Positions 1 through 9,516 of a DNA stretch of 64,000 nucleotides are shown one piece after another. The DNA comes from Deltaproteobacteria bacterium (GTDB taxonomy: Bacteria; Myxococcota; Myxococcia; SLRQ01). A program made the position numbers and the translations under genes. The DNA lies in contig JARGFU010000023.1 of NCBI GenBank assembly GCA_029210625.1, forward strand, positions 1-64,000, read 5' to 3'. A model generated the notes under the pieces. It had not been told where the DNA came from, did no database searches, and saw only the letters and a program-made list of their open reading frames with translations. Each line of letters starts with the position of its first letter. Position 1 is the first letter of the stretch.

Positions 1-721
1 CGCGGGCCGGCGCGGAGGGCGGAGGGGGCGCCTTGCCGATGGTGGCCGGGCCGGGGGCCGGCGCCGGGGTCGCGGCCGCGGGCCGCGCCGGATCGGTCGG
101 CGGCTCCCCCGGATCCGGGGCGCCGGAGCGGGCGACCGGCGGCTCCACCGGTGGCGGGGTCGGGAAGCGGGGGCCGACCTCCAGCGCGGGCGAGGTCGCG
201 ACCAGCTCCAGCCGGGGGTCGGCGTGCCCCGGCCGACGCTCGGCCGCCTTCACCTTCTCGGCCTCGCTGAGCTCGGGGACCGGGGCGCCGATCTGGGTCT
301 CGGCGCTGCGATCGAACTCCCCCGCCTCCAGCCGCGCTCGCTCGACCTCGCTGAGCTCGGGCACCGGCGGGCCGGCCATGGTGGCGGCGTTGCGATCGTA
401 CTCGCCCTCCTCCATCCGGGCCCGCTCCGCCAGGCTCAGCTCGGGCACCGTCGGGCCGGCCATGGTGGCGGCGTTGCGATCGTAGGCGGGGTCGCTCCCG
501 GGCGGGGGGGCCGGCAGCGGCGGGCCTCCCGCGCCCGGCTGGGTCGTCGCGTTCGGGTCGGTCGCCGCGGCGGCCGGCGCGACCGGGGCCGCGGGATCGT
601 CGGGCCGGAAGGCGGTGAAGATCCTCCCGCAGGCGCCGCACTGCACCGGGATCCCTCCCGGCCTCAGTGCCGCGTCCGGCAAGAGGAACTTCTTGCCGCA
701 GGCGATGCAGGCGACCTTCAT
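1..721 (-). CDS. Zinc-ribbon (MJ0042-type) protein with 28-residue repeats, 3' end cut by window
   Basis: The frame is open from an ATG at 721 to the window edge, so the C-terminus is missing (at least 240 residues). The first 40 residues hold two CxxC pairs (CIACGKKF and CGACGRIF) about 22 residues apart. That is the short zinc-ribbon seen at the N-terminus of many myxobacterial regulatory or envelope proteins. It is followed by an Ala/Pro-rich linker and three tandem 28-residue units, each starting YDRNAAT or FDRSAET and containing VPELS. Their DNA copies begin near 485, 401 and 317. The rest is Pro/Ala-rich and looks disordered. It lies 46 bp downstream of the ComEA-like gene on the same strand and could be cotranscribed with it and lysC. 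Function unknown; protein or nucleic-acid binding by the ribbon is an inference. Confidence 0.72.
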   Translation of the reverse strand, partial: MKVACIACGKKFLLPDAALRPGGIPVQCGACGRIFTAFRPDDPAAPVAPAAAATDPNATTQPGAGGPPLPAPPPGSDPAYDRNAATMAGPTVPELSLAERARMEEGEYDRNAATMAGPPVPELSEVERARLEAGEFDRSAETQIGAPVPELSEAEKVKAAERRPGHADPRLELVATSPALEVGPRFPTPPPVEPPVARSGAPDPGEPPTDPARPAAATPAPAPGPATIGKAPPPPSAPAR

Positions 722-767
722 CGTGAGCCTTCCAACGAGAGCGCCCCGGCGAGAGCCCGGGGGGCCC

Positions 768-1346
768 TCATCTTCCCCCGGGTCCGGGCTGCGGCGCCAC
801 CACCAGCTGCCCCGCCACGGCCGCGAGGGTCGCCTCGCCGATCCCGGAGACCTCCTCGAGGGCCTCCACCGTGGCGAAGGGGCCGTGCGCCTCCCGGTGG
901 GCGACGATGGCGCGGGCGCGGGTGGGACCGATCGCCGCGAGGGCCTCGAGGTCGCTCACCGTCGCGCGGTTCAGATCGATCGGCAGCCCGAGGGTCAGCA
1001 GGGAGGAGCCCGGGAGCATCTCCACCTCCGCGGCGCAGGCGCCCCCCTCCCCGGAGCTCACCCGCAGCCGCTCGCCCACCCCCAGCCGGATCCGGGCGAG
1101 GGTCTCGCCCGGCTCGCAGCCCGCCTCGTGCGCGGCCAGGGCGTAGAGGGCGGCGAGCTCGGAGAGGCAGCCGAGGCGCTCCCCGTCTCCGGGCCAGGCC
1201 ACGGCGACGGGATCCTCGCAGGCGGGCAGCGCCGGTCCGGCGGCCTCCGGCGCGGGGCGGGTGACGCGGTAGAGCCCGAGGGCCCCGAGGCCGAGCGCCA
1301 GCAGCGCGGAGAGGAGCGCCCCGGCCCGGAGCCGGGAGGACGTCAT
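768..1346 (-). CDS. ComEA-like helix-hairpin-helix DNA-binding protein
   Basis: A 192-residue protein with one N-terminal hydrophobic segment (about residues 8-26: membrane anchor or signal). The C-terminal part, about residues 122-182, is a helix-hairpin-helix pair: DLNRAT, then [15 protein letters not shown], then [12 protein letters not shown]. This is the ComEA/PilB-type HhH fold, which binds double-stranded DNA without sequence specificity and in ComEA delivers transforming DNA to the uptake channel. The middle part (residues 30-120) contains four Cys and is not recognised. The start codon overlaps the lysC stop by 4 nt (ATGA), so translation is probably coupled. A role in DNA uptake is possible, but no other competence gene is visible here apart from the misleadingly named CinA-like gene. 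Confidence 0.8.
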   Translation of the reverse strand: MTSSRLRAGALLSALLALGLGALGLYRVTRPAPEAAGPALPACEDPVAVAWPGDGERLGCLSELAALYALAAHEAGCEPGETLARIRLGVGERLRVSSGEGGACAAEVEMLPGSSLLTLGLPIDLNRATVSDLEALAAIGPTRARAIVAHREAHGPFATVEALEEVSGIGEATLAAVAGQLVVAPQPGPGGR

Positions 1347-2575
1347 GCGCGCTCCGTGGGCGGCAGGTGGAGCTGGAAGGCGTCGTGCAGGGTGCGGACG
1401 GCCAGCTCGATGTACTTCTCGTCGATGACCGCGGAGATCTTGATCTCCGAGGTGCTGATCATCTGGATGTTGATGCCCTCGCTGGCGAGGGCGCCGAACA
1501 TCGTCGCCGCCACGCCGGCGTGGGTGCGCATGCCCAGCCCCACGATCGAGACCTTGGCCATGTTCTCGTCGGTGTCGACCGCGCCGGCGCCCATCCCGGC
1601 CGCGACCTCCTTCACCAGCTCGGTGGCGCGGCGCAGATCGTCCCGCCCGACCGTGAAGGTCACGTCGGTGTGATCCTGCAGCGAGACGTTCTGCACGATC
1701 ATGTCCACCACGATCCCCTCCCTCGAGAGGGGCTCGAAGATCTTGGTGGCGATCCCGGGCTGGTCGGGCACGTGGCGCAGGGCGATCTTGGCCTGCTTGC
1801 GATCGTAGGCGACTCCGGAGACGACCTGGTCTTCCATGCTGGGATCCTCCCCGGTCACCAGGGTGCCGGGATCGTCGTTGAAGGAGCTCTTCACCCAGAG
1901 CGGCACCTTGTGCCGCTTGGCGAAGGCCACGCTGCGGATCTGCAGCACCTTCGCGCCGAGGGAGGCGAGCTCCAGCATCTCGTCGTAGGCGATGCGATCG
2001 AGCTTGCGGGCGGCGGCGTAGACGTTGGGGTCGGTGGTGTAGACCCCGTCCACGTCGGTGTAGATCTCGCAGGCGTCCGCGCCGAGGGCCGCGGCCATGG
2101 CCACCGCGCTGGTGTCCGAGCCGCCCCGGCCGAGGGTGGTGATGTTCCCCTCCTCGTCGATGCCCTGGAAGCCGGCGATGACCGCCACCGCACCCTTCTT
2201 CAACACCTCGTCCACCCGCTCCGGGCGGATGTGCTTGATCCGGGCCCGGGAGTGGGCGTCGTCGGTGTAGAGCTTCACCTGGTGCCCGAGGAGCGAGACG
2301 GCCTTGCCGCCGCGGGCCTGGATGGCCATGGAGAGGAGGCCGACCGAGACCTGCTCGCCGGTGGAGACGATGACGTCCTGCTCCCGGGCCGGCGGGGTGT
2401 CGGTGACCTGCTTCACCAGGCCGAGGAGGCGGTCGGTCTCGCCGGCCATCGCCGAGACCACCACGACCACGTCGTGGCCCGCCCGCTGGGTGGCCAGGAC
2501 GCGGTCGGCGACCGCGAAGATCCGCTCGATGCTGCCGACGGAGGTGCCGCCGTATTTCTGGACGTGGAGACCCAT
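1343..2575 (-). CDS. lysC: Aspartate kinase
   Basis: Monofunctional aspartokinase of 410 residues, the usual length for the class with two C-terminal ACT domains. It phosphorylates aspartate in the first committed step to lysine/diaminopimelate, threonine and methionine. The N-terminal [11 protein letters not shown] motif (Lys7 region) is the family signature. The kinase domain runs to about residue 245 and contains [15 protein letters not shown] and [12 protein letters not shown]. Two ACT domains follow (about 265-340 and 345-405), which in this family bind lysine or threonine for feedback control. It is the first gene of a minus-strand group continuing into the ComEA-like gene with a 4-nt overlap. 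The upstream region is shared with divergent hutH and contains a family-A palindrome. thrC, another gene of the pathway, lies at 23.6-25.0 kb. Confidence 0.96.
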   Translation of the reverse strand: MGLHVQKYGGTSVGSIERIFAVADRVLATQRAGHDVVVVVSAMAGETDRLLGLVKQVTDTPPAREQDVIVSTGEQVSVGLLSMAIQARGGKAVSLLGHQVKLYTDDAHSRARIKHIRPERVDEVLKKGAVAVIAGFQGIDEEGNITTLGRGGSDTSAVAMAAALGADACEIYTDVDGVYTTDPNVYAAARKLDRIAYDEMLELASLGAKVLQIRSVAFAKRHKVPLWVKSSFNDDPGTLVTGEDPSMEDQVVSGVAYDRKQAKIALRHVPDQPGIATKIFEPLSREGIVVDMIVQNVSLQDHTDVTFTVGRDDLRRATELVKEVAAGMGAGAVDTDENMAKVSIVGLGMRTHAGVAATMFGALASEGINIQMISTSEIKISAVIDEKYIELAVRTLHDAFQLHLPPTERA

Positions 2576-2583
2576 TTCGAGCG

Positions 2584-2600
2584 GAGACTAGATCAGTCTC
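2584..2600. promoter_or_regulatory. Short palindrome just upstream of lysC
   Basis: GAGACT-agatc-AGTCTC is a 6-bp perfect inverted repeat with a 5-nt spacer. It ends 8 bp before the lysC start at 2575 and lies in the lysC leader on the minus strand. It could be an operator or a small leader hairpin. No T-tract follows, so it is not a terminator. Confidence 0.35.
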
Positions 2601-2629
2601 CCCGCAGGCTGAAGTCGAGAACGGAACCG

Positions 2630-2694
2630 CCTCGGGAAAAGCCGTGCACGTGGACGTGCACGTACACGTTCACGGGTTCTCCCGTTGACCGAGG
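2630..2694. repeat. Family A palindromic hexamer element, copy 1
   Basis: The 48-bp core is at 2635-2682 and reads in hexamers: GGAAAA GCCGTG, CACGTG GACGTG CACGTA CACGTT, CACGGG TTCTCC. The outer arms are inverted (GGAAAA-CCGTG against CACGG-TTCTCC), and each ACGTG unit can pair with another, so the whole element can fold into one hairpin or cruciform. It is flanked by a further inverted pair, CCTCGG at 2630-2635 and CCGAGG at 2689-2694. It lies between divergent lysC and hutH and its core ends 29 bp before the hutH start. The same 48-bp layout recurs at 19154-19201 and 43967-44014. Confidence 0.9.
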
Positions 2695-2711
2695 GGTGGT
2701 AGGTCGCGCCC

Positions 2712-4220
2712 ATGACCACCCCCCGCACCCCCCTCGAGATCGACGGCAACTCCCTCACCCTCGAGGCCATCCGCGAGGTGGCCCTGCGCCAGCGCCGGGT
2801 GTCCCTCTCCGAGGAGGCCGTGACCCGCATCGACGCCGCCCGGGAGGTGGTCGAGGAGATCCTGCGCACGGGCCAGGTCGCCTACGGCGTCAACACCGGC
2901 TTCGGCAACCTGGCCGAGGTCCGCATCGACGACGACGCCCTCGAGCGCCTCCAGCTCAACCTCCTGCGCTCCCACGCGGTGGGCGTCGGCGCCCCTCTCT
3001 CGATCGAGGAGAGCCGCGCGCTCCTGCTCCTGCGGGCGAACGTGCTCGCCAAGGGGGTCTCCGGCATCCGCCGCAGCACCGTCGAGGCCCTCCTGGCCTT
3101 GCTGGAGGCGGACGTGATCCCCGTGGTCCCCTCGAAGGGCTCGGTCGGCGCCTCCGGCGATCTCGCCCCCCTGGCTCACCTGGCCCTGGTCCTCGTCGGC
3201 GAGGGCGAGGCCCACTTCGAGGGCGAGCGCCTCCCCGGCGACGAGGCCCTGGCCCGGGCCGGCCTCGAGCCGGTCACCCTGGCGGCCAAGGAGGGCCTCT
3301 GCCTGGTGAACGGCACCCAGGCCATGGCCGCGGTGGGCACCCTCACCCTCCTGCGCGCGGAGGGTCTGGCCGAGGCCGCCGACGAGTCCGGCGCGATGAC
3401 GGTCGAGGCCCTCCTGGGCAGCCACAAGCCCTTCCGGGAGGAGGTCCAGGCGATCCGCCCCCACCCCGGGCAGGCGGCGGTCGCCGCGCACCTGCGGGAG
3501 CTGCTGGCCGGCTCGCAGATCGTCGAGAGCCACCACGACTGCGACCGCGTCCAGGACGCCTACTCCCTGCGCTGCATGCCGCAGGTCCACGGCGCCGCCC
3601 GGGATGCCCTGGCCTTCGTCCGCCGCACCCTGGAGATCGAGGTCAACTCGGGCACCGACAATCCGCTGGTCTTCGTCGGCAGCGACGATCCCATCGTCAG
3701 CGGCGGCAACTTCCACGGACAGTACCTGGCTCAGGCCCTCGATCTGCTGGCCATCGCGGTCTCGGAGATCGGCGCCATCAGCGAGCGGCGCATCGAGCAG
3801 ATCGTGAACCCCTCCCTCTCCCACCTGCCGGCCTTCCTGGCCCCGAACCCCGGCCTCGACTCCGGGATGATGATGGCCCAGGTCACCGCCGCCGCCCTGG
3901 TGGCCGAGAACAAGGTGCTGGCTCACCCCGCCTCGGTCGACTCGATCCCCTCGAGCGCCGGCCGGGAGGACCACGTCTCGATGGGGATGACCGCGGCCCT
4001 GAAGGCCCGGGAGATCGTCGAGAACACCCGGGGGGTGCTGGCCATCGAGCTCCTCTGCGCCGCCCAGGCCCTCGACCTTCGCAGCCCCCTGAAGCCGGGC
4101 GGCGGCGTGGCCCGGGTCCACGCCCTGATCCGCGCCGAGGTGCCCACCCTCACCGAGGACCGGGCGCTCGGGAAGGACATCGCCAAGATCGACGCCCTGC
4201 TGCGGGAGCGCCTCATCTAG
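2712..4220 (+). CDS. hutH: Histidine ammonia-lyase
   Basis: Deaminates L-histidine to trans-urocanate plus ammonia, the first step of histidine degradation. The 502-residue length is typical. Key residues are visible: the Ala147-Ser148-Gly149 triad in [13 protein letters not shown], which cyclises to the MIO electrophile, and the catalytic Tyr58 in AYGVNTGFG. Other family signatures present are [14 protein letters not shown] and [12 protein letters not shown], and the latter favours histidine lyase over the plant-type phenylalanine lyases. The ATG at 2712 gives the expected N-terminus. No hutU, hutI or hutG is adjacent, so the rest of the pathway must be encoded elsewhere or the enzyme works alone. 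The promoter region carries family-A copy 1. Confidence 0.95.
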   Translation: MTTPRTPLEIDGNSLTLEAIREVALRQRRVSLSEEAVTRIDAAREVVEEILRTGQVAYGVNTGFGNLAEVRIDDDALERLQLNLLRSHAVGVGAPLSIEESRALLLLRANVLAKGVSGIRRSTVEALLALLEADVIPVVPSKGSVGASGDLAPLAHLALVLVGEGEAHFEGERLPGDEALARAGLEPVTLAAKEGLCLVNGTQAMAAVGTLTLLRAEGLAEAADESGAMTVEALLGSHKPFREEVQAIRPHPGQAAVAAHLRELLAGSQIVESHHDCDRVQDAYSLRCMPQVHGAARDALAFVRRTLEIEVNSGTDNPLVFVGSDDPIVSGGNFHGQYLAQALDLLAIAVSEIGAISERRIEQIVNPSLSHLPAFLAPNPGLDSGMMMAQVTAAALVAENKVLAHPASVDSIPSSAGREDHVSMGMTAALKAREIVENTRGVLAIELLCAAQALDLRSPLKPGGGVARVHALIRAEVPTLTEDRALGKDIAKIDALLRERLI

Positions 4221-4271
4221 GCTGTCCCCCAGATCCGGCCGGATGCTAGGTTGGGGGCTTCGGGAGGCCCC

Positions 4272-7200
4272 ATGGCAAACGACGGCGAGGCTGCCGGAAC
4301 CGGCATCGAGAACGCGACCGAGAACCCCGCGCAGGAGAGCGGAGCCGTGGCTCCCACCGGTCAGGAGGCGTCCTCCCCGGGCCCCGAGCCGGCCGAGGAG
4401 ATCGTCGGCGCCGAGCACACCGACGAGCTCGAGCCGGATCCCGGCGAGGAGATCGTGCCGGCGTCCGAGGCTCCCACCCCGGGGGTGGGAGCCCCCGTCG
4501 CCGTGACCCCGGCGGAGGACGCCCCTCCCCAGATCGATCCCGAGCTCGCCGCCCACTGGGAGCGGGAGGTCGCCGGGCTCGAGCGAGAGGCCACCGCCCG
4601 GCAGCCCGAGGCGGACGCGGCGAGGCTCTGGTACGAGGCCGGCCTGATCCACGAGGGCCGCCTGAAGAACCCGCGGCAGGCCGCGGTCTGCTTCCAGACC
4701 GCCTTCAAGCTCGACCCGAGGTTCAGGCCGAACATCCGCAGCGCGAGGAAGCTTTTCGCCTCGGTCGGCAACTGGACGATGTTGGCGCACCTGCTCCAGG
4801 CCGAGGCGGACTGCACGGCCGAGCCCGAGCGCAAGGCGCCGCTGCTCTTCGAGCGGGCCGTGATCCTGCACGACCGCCTCTCCAAGCACGACGAGGCCCG
4901 CAGCGTTCTCGAGGCGGCCCAGTCCTTCTCCCCGGACGAGTTCTCCATCCTGCGCTACCTCGAGGATCTGGCGGCCCGCTCCGGTGACTTCGCCCGCCTG
5001 GCCGAGATCTACGAGCGCGAGGCGGCCCGGGTCACCGGGCAGGCCCTGAAGCTCGGCCTCCTCTGCGCGGCCGCCGGCCTCTGCGCCGACCGCCTCGACG
5101 CGGCCGAGCGGGCCACCCGCCTCTTCCAGCAGGCCCACGACCTCGATCCGCGGCATCCGGTGCCCATCGAGGCCCTCTCCCGCCTGCACTCGGCCAGCGG
5201 CTCCGAGGCGCTCCTCGGCGTCCTGCGGGCCGAGGCCGAGGCCACCAGCGACCCGAGCGTGGCGGCCTCCGCCCTCCTCGACGCGGCCCGCTGGGCGGCC
5301 GACCGCCTCGGGCGCTCCGAGGAGGCCCTCTCCCTCCTCGAGCAGGCCCGCGCCAAGGCCCCCCAGAGCCCGATGGTGCTCCAGGAGCTGGCGAAGGCCT
5401 ACATCCTCGCCCACCGCGCGGGGCCGGCCACCGAGGTGCTCTCCCAGCTGGCCGAGATCACCGAGGACCGCCGCGCCCTCGCCGAGGTCCTGCGGACCTG
5501 GGGCCGGCTCCTCGAGGAGGAGCTGGGCGACGAGGCCGAGGCCGCGAAGGTCTTCCGCCGGATGGCCGAGGCCAGCCCCGGCAACCCCGACGCCCTCGCG
5601 GCGCTGGGCAAGCTCTACTTCCGCGCCCAGCGCTGGGACGACCTGATCTGGTCCTTCGAGCAGGAGCTCGACTCGACCACCGACCCCAAGCAGCGGGGGA
5701 TGCGGCTCTACAAGATCGCCGAGATCCAGGAGGAGCGGCTGCAGAAGCCCGAGGAGGCCACCGCCACCCTCCGGCGGGTCCTCGAGGTGCTGCCCGGCTA
5801 CCTGCCTGCCCTCCAGAGCCTCACCCGCCTCTACACGAGCGCCGGCCGCTGGGAGGACCTGATCGCCCTCCACGAGTCGGAGATCGAGGCCACCGATGCC
5901 CCCGAGCAGAAGGTGCAGCTCCTCGAGCTCATCGCCCGGATCCGCGAGGAGCGCCTCTCCGACGACGACGCCGCCGCCCAGGCCTACGATCGCATCCTGC
6001 AGATCATGCCCGATCACCTGGCGACGGTGCGGCGCCTGCGCGATCTCCACGCCCGGAACGAGCGCTGGGGCGATCTGATCACCATCCTGGAGCGCGAGGC
6101 CGAGCTGGTCACCGACCAGCGCCAGGTCATCGCCCTGCTCCACCGCTCCTGCGAGATCCTCGAGGAGAAGGTCGGCGACAAGGACGCGGCCATCGAGGCC
6201 TACCGCAAGGTGCTGGCCCTCTCCCCCAACTACCTCCCGGCGCTCAAGAGCCTGGGCAAGCTCTACTACCAGAAGGGCAAGTGGGCGGAGCTGGTCGAGA
6301 TGTTCCGGATGGAGATCGAGGTCACCGTCGCGGTGGACCACGTGGTCTCCATCCTGCTGCGCATCGCCGACATCCAGCGCAGCCAGCTCCTCGACGAAGA
6401 GGCCTCGATCGAGACCTACCGGCAGGTGCTCGAGGAGCGGCCGGACAGCCTGCCCGCCCTGCGCGCCCTGCGCGAGCTCTACGAGCGCCGCGGTGAGTGG
6501 GACCGGGTGGTGGACGTGCTGCGCCGCGAGACCGAGGTCATGGTCGATCCGCGGGAGAAGGCCATCCTCCTCTTCCGGGCCGCCGAGATCCGCGAGCTGC
6601 GCTCCGCCGCCTCCGATCTGGCCGCCGAGCTCTACCAGGAGGCCCTGAGCTACCACCCCGGCCACCTCCCCTCCCTGCGGGCGCTCGAGCGCCTCTTCGC
6701 CCGCGCCGGCGCCTGGCGGGAGCTGGCGGCGGTCTACGAGCGCCTGCTCGCGGCCGCGGCCCCCGGTGAGCGGGTGGGCGTCTACCGCCAGCTGGCCGGC
6801 CTCTACCTCGACCGCCTGGATCAGCCGGCAAAGGCCAGCCAGTGCCTCGAGGCGGTCCTGGAGGCCGATCCGGACGATCCCACCGCGCTGCTCTCGCTGG
6901 AGCGCCTCTCCCTCAAGCAGGGGGCGTTCACCCGCGTGGCCGATCTGCGCGGTCGCCTCTCGGGGCTCGCCACCACCGGCGAGACCGCGGCGGACCTGCT
7001 CCTCGGCGCCGCCCTGGTCGAGGAGCACCTGGCCGAGCCCGCCCCCGACGCGACGCCGCGCTACGCGAAGATGCTCGAGCTCACGCCGGGCAGCGACGTG
7101 GCCCAGCGGCGGATCGGGCGCTCCCTGGCCGCCGCAGGACAGCTACAGCCGCTGGTGAAGGTCCTCGAGGCCCAGCTGGCCGGCGCCGACGGCGACGACC

Positions 7201-9467
7201 TGCGCCTGGACCTCTCCATGCGCCTGGGCGAGGCCCACCTGGAGCTGGGGAACGTCGCGGGGGCCGAGGCGGCCTTCCGGGAGGCGCTCGCCCTCGACGC
7301 CACCCACCTGCCGGCCATCGCCGGCCTGAAGCAGGCCGTCCACCAGCAGGGCAAGTGGGAAGAGGTCCAGCAGCTCCTCGAGCGGGAGGGCGAGGCCAGC
7401 CGGGACGCCGCCCGGGCGGTCGAGCTGCTCCTCGAGGCGGGCATCCTCCGCCAGGAGCACCTCGGCGACGAGGCCGGCGCCGAGGCGAGCTACCGCAAGG
7501 TGATCGAGCGCAACCCGGCGGAGGTGCGCGCGGCGGATCGCCTCTTCACGATCCTCTCGAAGGGTCAGCGCTGGCGGGACCTGGCCGAGCTCCACGTCGA
7601 GCGCGCCTCGCGGATCGACGATCCCACCGCCAAGGCAGCGGCGCTCACGGCGGCCGCCGACCTCTACGAGAACCAGCTCCTGGACCGGCAGAACGCCCTC
7701 GAGGTCGTGCAGCAGGCCCTGCAGGTCTCGCCCAACGACGGCGCGGCGCTGGAGCGGGCCGCGAACCTCGCCTTCGCCAACGAGGCCTGGGAGACGGCCG
7801 CCTCCCTCTACACCCGCCGGGTGGACGCCGGCGGCGACCCGCGCTCCCTGGTCCACGCCCGCCTGCGCCTGGGGCAGCTCTACCAGGAGCGCCTCGGCGA
7901 CTTCCAGCGGGCCACGGCCTACTACCAGGACGTGCTGGCCGCCCAGCCCGGAAACGTCGACGCCCTCGGCCGCCTGATCGGGCTCCAGAAGACCTCCGGC
8001 AACTGGCCGGCGGTGGCCTCGGGCCTCTCGCTCCTCGCCGACGAGGTGAAGGATCCGGCCCGCCGGGTCGAGATCCTCCTGGACCTCGCCGACGTCCACG
8101 CCAACCGCCACCAGGACGCCGCCGCCGCGGCGCAGGTCCTGGAGCAGGTGCGCCAGCTCGACCCCTACAACGTGAAGGCGGTCGAGACCCTCGGCAGCTA
8201 CTACGAGGGCCGGGGGGAGCACGCCCAGGTGGCGAAGGTCTACGAGTCCTTCGTGGCGGGCCTGCCCGAGAGCGAGGCCGGCCGGGCGGCGCCGATCCAC
8301 GCGCGCCTCGGCGAGCTCTACGGCGGCCCCCTGGGCGAGCCGCAGACCGCGATGAAGCACTACCGCCAGGCGGTCGATCTCGATCCCGAGGCCGTCGCCC
8401 CGCGCATCGCCCTGGCCGACCTCTACGGCCGGGATCCGGCCCTGGTGCGCCAGGCCGTCGACGAGCACCGGCAGATCCTCCAGCGGGACCCCCTCCGGAT
8501 CGACAGCTACCACTCCCTCTTCACGCTCTACGAGGCGCAGAAGGCCTTCGACAAGGCCTTCGTGGTCGCCGGCGTGCTGCACTTCCTGGGGGCCTGCGAC
8601 AACGACGAGTCCTTCTTCTACACCGAGAACCGCAGCCGGCTGCCGACCGAGCACCGGGGCGAGCTCCCCGAGGAGGCGCACGACCGCATCCTGCGCCACC
8701 CGCTGGCCCGGCACCCCCTCCACGACGTGCTCAAGATCGTCGGGCACCAGCTCGGGAAGGTGCACCCCCCGGACCTGGCCGCCTATCAGGTGCAGAAGGG
8801 CGACAAGATCGCGCCCAAGGACAACAGCCCGCTGCGCCGGCTCTGCGAGCAGCTCCTGGCCGGCCTCGGGGGCGGCGACTTCGAGCTCTACCGGGCCGAT
8901 CGCGTCTCGACCGTCCGGGCGGTGCTGCCCAACGATCCCCCGGCGGTGCTCGTGAGCAAGCAGCTGGTGCAGAAGTACCCCGTGCGGGGCCAGCGCTTCC
9001 TGCTGGGCACCCTCATGGAGCAGGTGCGCGGCGCCACCAGCCTCACCGAGATCCTCGACGGGCCCTCCTTCGCCGCGACCCTCCAGGCCGCCATCCAGGT
9101 GGTGCGCCCGGACTTCCAGGCCCTGGCGGCGGACGATCCCGCGCTCGCCAAGCGCTGCGCGAAGTCCATGAGCCGCAAGGCCAGGAAGTCCCTCGAGGAG
9201 ATCGCCAGCCGGCTCTCGCCGAGCAACCCTCCGGACATCGAGGTCTTCGTCCGCGGGGTGCGGCTGACCAACCAGCGCGCCGGCATCGCCCTCTCGGGCG
9301 ATCCCGAGAGCTGCCTGGAGCTGATCTGCGCGGCGGAGGGCAAGCCCCGGAGGGAGAACATCGCCGAGAGCCTCCACGACGCCCAGGACACCCTCGAGGC
9401 CCTGCGTTTCCTGACCTCGGACGAGCACTTCCGCCTCCGGGAGCTCCTGGGGCTCGTCATCGCCTGA
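4272..9467 (+). CDS. Giant TPR-repeat protein (1731 residues), 72-residue period
   Basis: Start chosen at the ATG at 4272 because GGGAGG lies just upstream; an in-frame TTG at 4251 is less likely. Residues 1 to about 95 are acidic and Ala/Pro-rich and probably disordered. From about residue 100 to 1400 the chain is helical repeats of the TPR class. In the middle (residues about 500-720) the units are exactly 72 residues long, each with the pattern PALxxLxxLYxxxGxW, DLI, a Glu-rich helix, then AIxxYRxVLxxxP. One unit is therefore two helical hairpins. The last 300 residues are a different, conserved-looking domain ending in EALRFLTSDEHFRLRELLG. No signal peptide or membrane segment is seen, so it is presumably cytoplasmic. 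TPR arrays act as protein-assembly scaffolds; the partner may be the kinase-cyclase encoded 49 bp downstream. Specific function unknown. Confidence 0.9.
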   Translation: MANDGEAAGTGIENATENPAQESGAVAPTGQEASSPGPEPAEEIVGAEHTDELEPDPGEEIVPASEAPTPGVGAPVAVTPAEDAPPQIDPELAAHWEREVAGLEREATARQPEADAARLWYEAGLIHEGRLKNPRQAAVCFQTAFKLDPRFRPNIRSARKLFASVGNWTMLAHLLQAEADCTAEPERKAPLLFERAVILHDRLSKHDEARSVLEAAQSFSPDEFSILRYLEDLAARSGDFARLAEIYEREAARVTGQALKLGLLCAAAGLCADRLDAAERATRLFQQAHDLDPRHPVPIEALSRLHSASGSEALLGVLRAEAEATSDPSVAASALLDAARWAADRLGRSEEALSLLEQARAKAPQSPMVLQELAKAYILAHRAGPATEVLSQLAEITEDRRALAEVLRTWGRLLEEELGDEAEAAKVFRRMAEASPGNPDALAALGKLYFRAQRWDDLIWSFEQELDSTTDPKQRGMRLYKIAEIQEERLQKPEEATATLRRVLEVLPGYLPALQSLTRLYTSAGRWEDLIALHESEIEATDAPEQKVQLLELIARIREERLSDDDAAAQAYDRILQIMPDHLATVRRLRDLHARNERWGDLITILEREAELVTDQRQVIALLHRSCEILEEKVGDKDAAIEAYRKVLALSPNYLPALKSLGKLYYQKGKWAELVEMFRMEIEVTVAVDHVVSILLRIADIQRSQLLDEEASIETYRQVLEERPDSLPALRALRELYERRGEWDRVVDVLRRETEVMVDPREKAILLFRAAEIRELRSAASDLAAELYQEALSYHPGHLPSLRALERLFARAGAWRELAAVYERLLAAAAPGERVGVYRQLAGLYLDRLDQPAKASQCLEAVLEADPDDPTALLSLERLSLKQGAFTRVADLRGRLSGLATTGETAADLLLGAALVEEHLAEPAPDATPRYAKMLELTPGSDVAQRRIGRSLAAAGQLQPLVKVLEAQLAGADGDDLRLDLSMRLGEAHLELGNVAGAEAAFREALALDATHLPAIAGLKQAVHQQGKWEEVQQLLEREGEASRDAARAVELLLEAGILRQEHLGDEAGAEASYRKVIERNPAEVRAADRLFTILSKGQRWRDLAELHVERASRIDDPTAKAAALTAAADLYENQLLDRQNALEVVQQALQVSPNDGAALERAANLAFANEAWETAASLYTRRVDAGGDPRSLVHARLRLGQLYQERLGDFQRATAYYQDVLAAQPGNVDALGRLIGLQKTSGNWPAVASGLSLLADEVKDPARRVEILLDLADVHANRHQDAAAAAQVLEQVRQLDPYNVKAVETLGSYYEGRGEHAQVAKVYESFVAGLPESEAGRAAPIHARLGELYGGPLGEPQTAMKHYRQAVDLDPEAVAPRIALADLYGRDPALVRQAVDEHRQILQRDPLRIDSYHSLFTLYEAQKAFDKAFVVAGVLHFLGACDNDESFFYTENRSRLPTEHRGELPEEAHDRILRHPLARHPLHDVLKIVGHQLGKVHPPDLAAYQVQKGDKIAPKDNSPLRRLCEQLLAGLGGGDFELYRADRVSTVRAVLPNDPPAVLVSKQLVQKYPVRGQRFLLGTLMEQVRGATSLTEILDGPSFAATLQAAIQVVRPDFQALAADDPALAKRCAKSMSRKARKSLEEIASRLSPSNPPDIEVFVRGVRLTNQRAGIALSGDPESCLELICAAEGKPRRENIAESLHDAQDTLEALRFLTSDEHFRLRELLGLVIA

Positions 9468-9516
9468 ATTCGACGGAGTGGTCAGCCGCTCCCTTCCCCC
9501 CTATACCCACACCACG

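Noticed and set aside
2670-7028. A 1452-codon open frame on the minus strand opposite hutH and the TPR gene
   Set aside because: It is the antisense shadow of two genes with clear protein families, is dominated by Leu, Gly, Glu and Asp from GC-rich codons, and has no motif or ribosome site.
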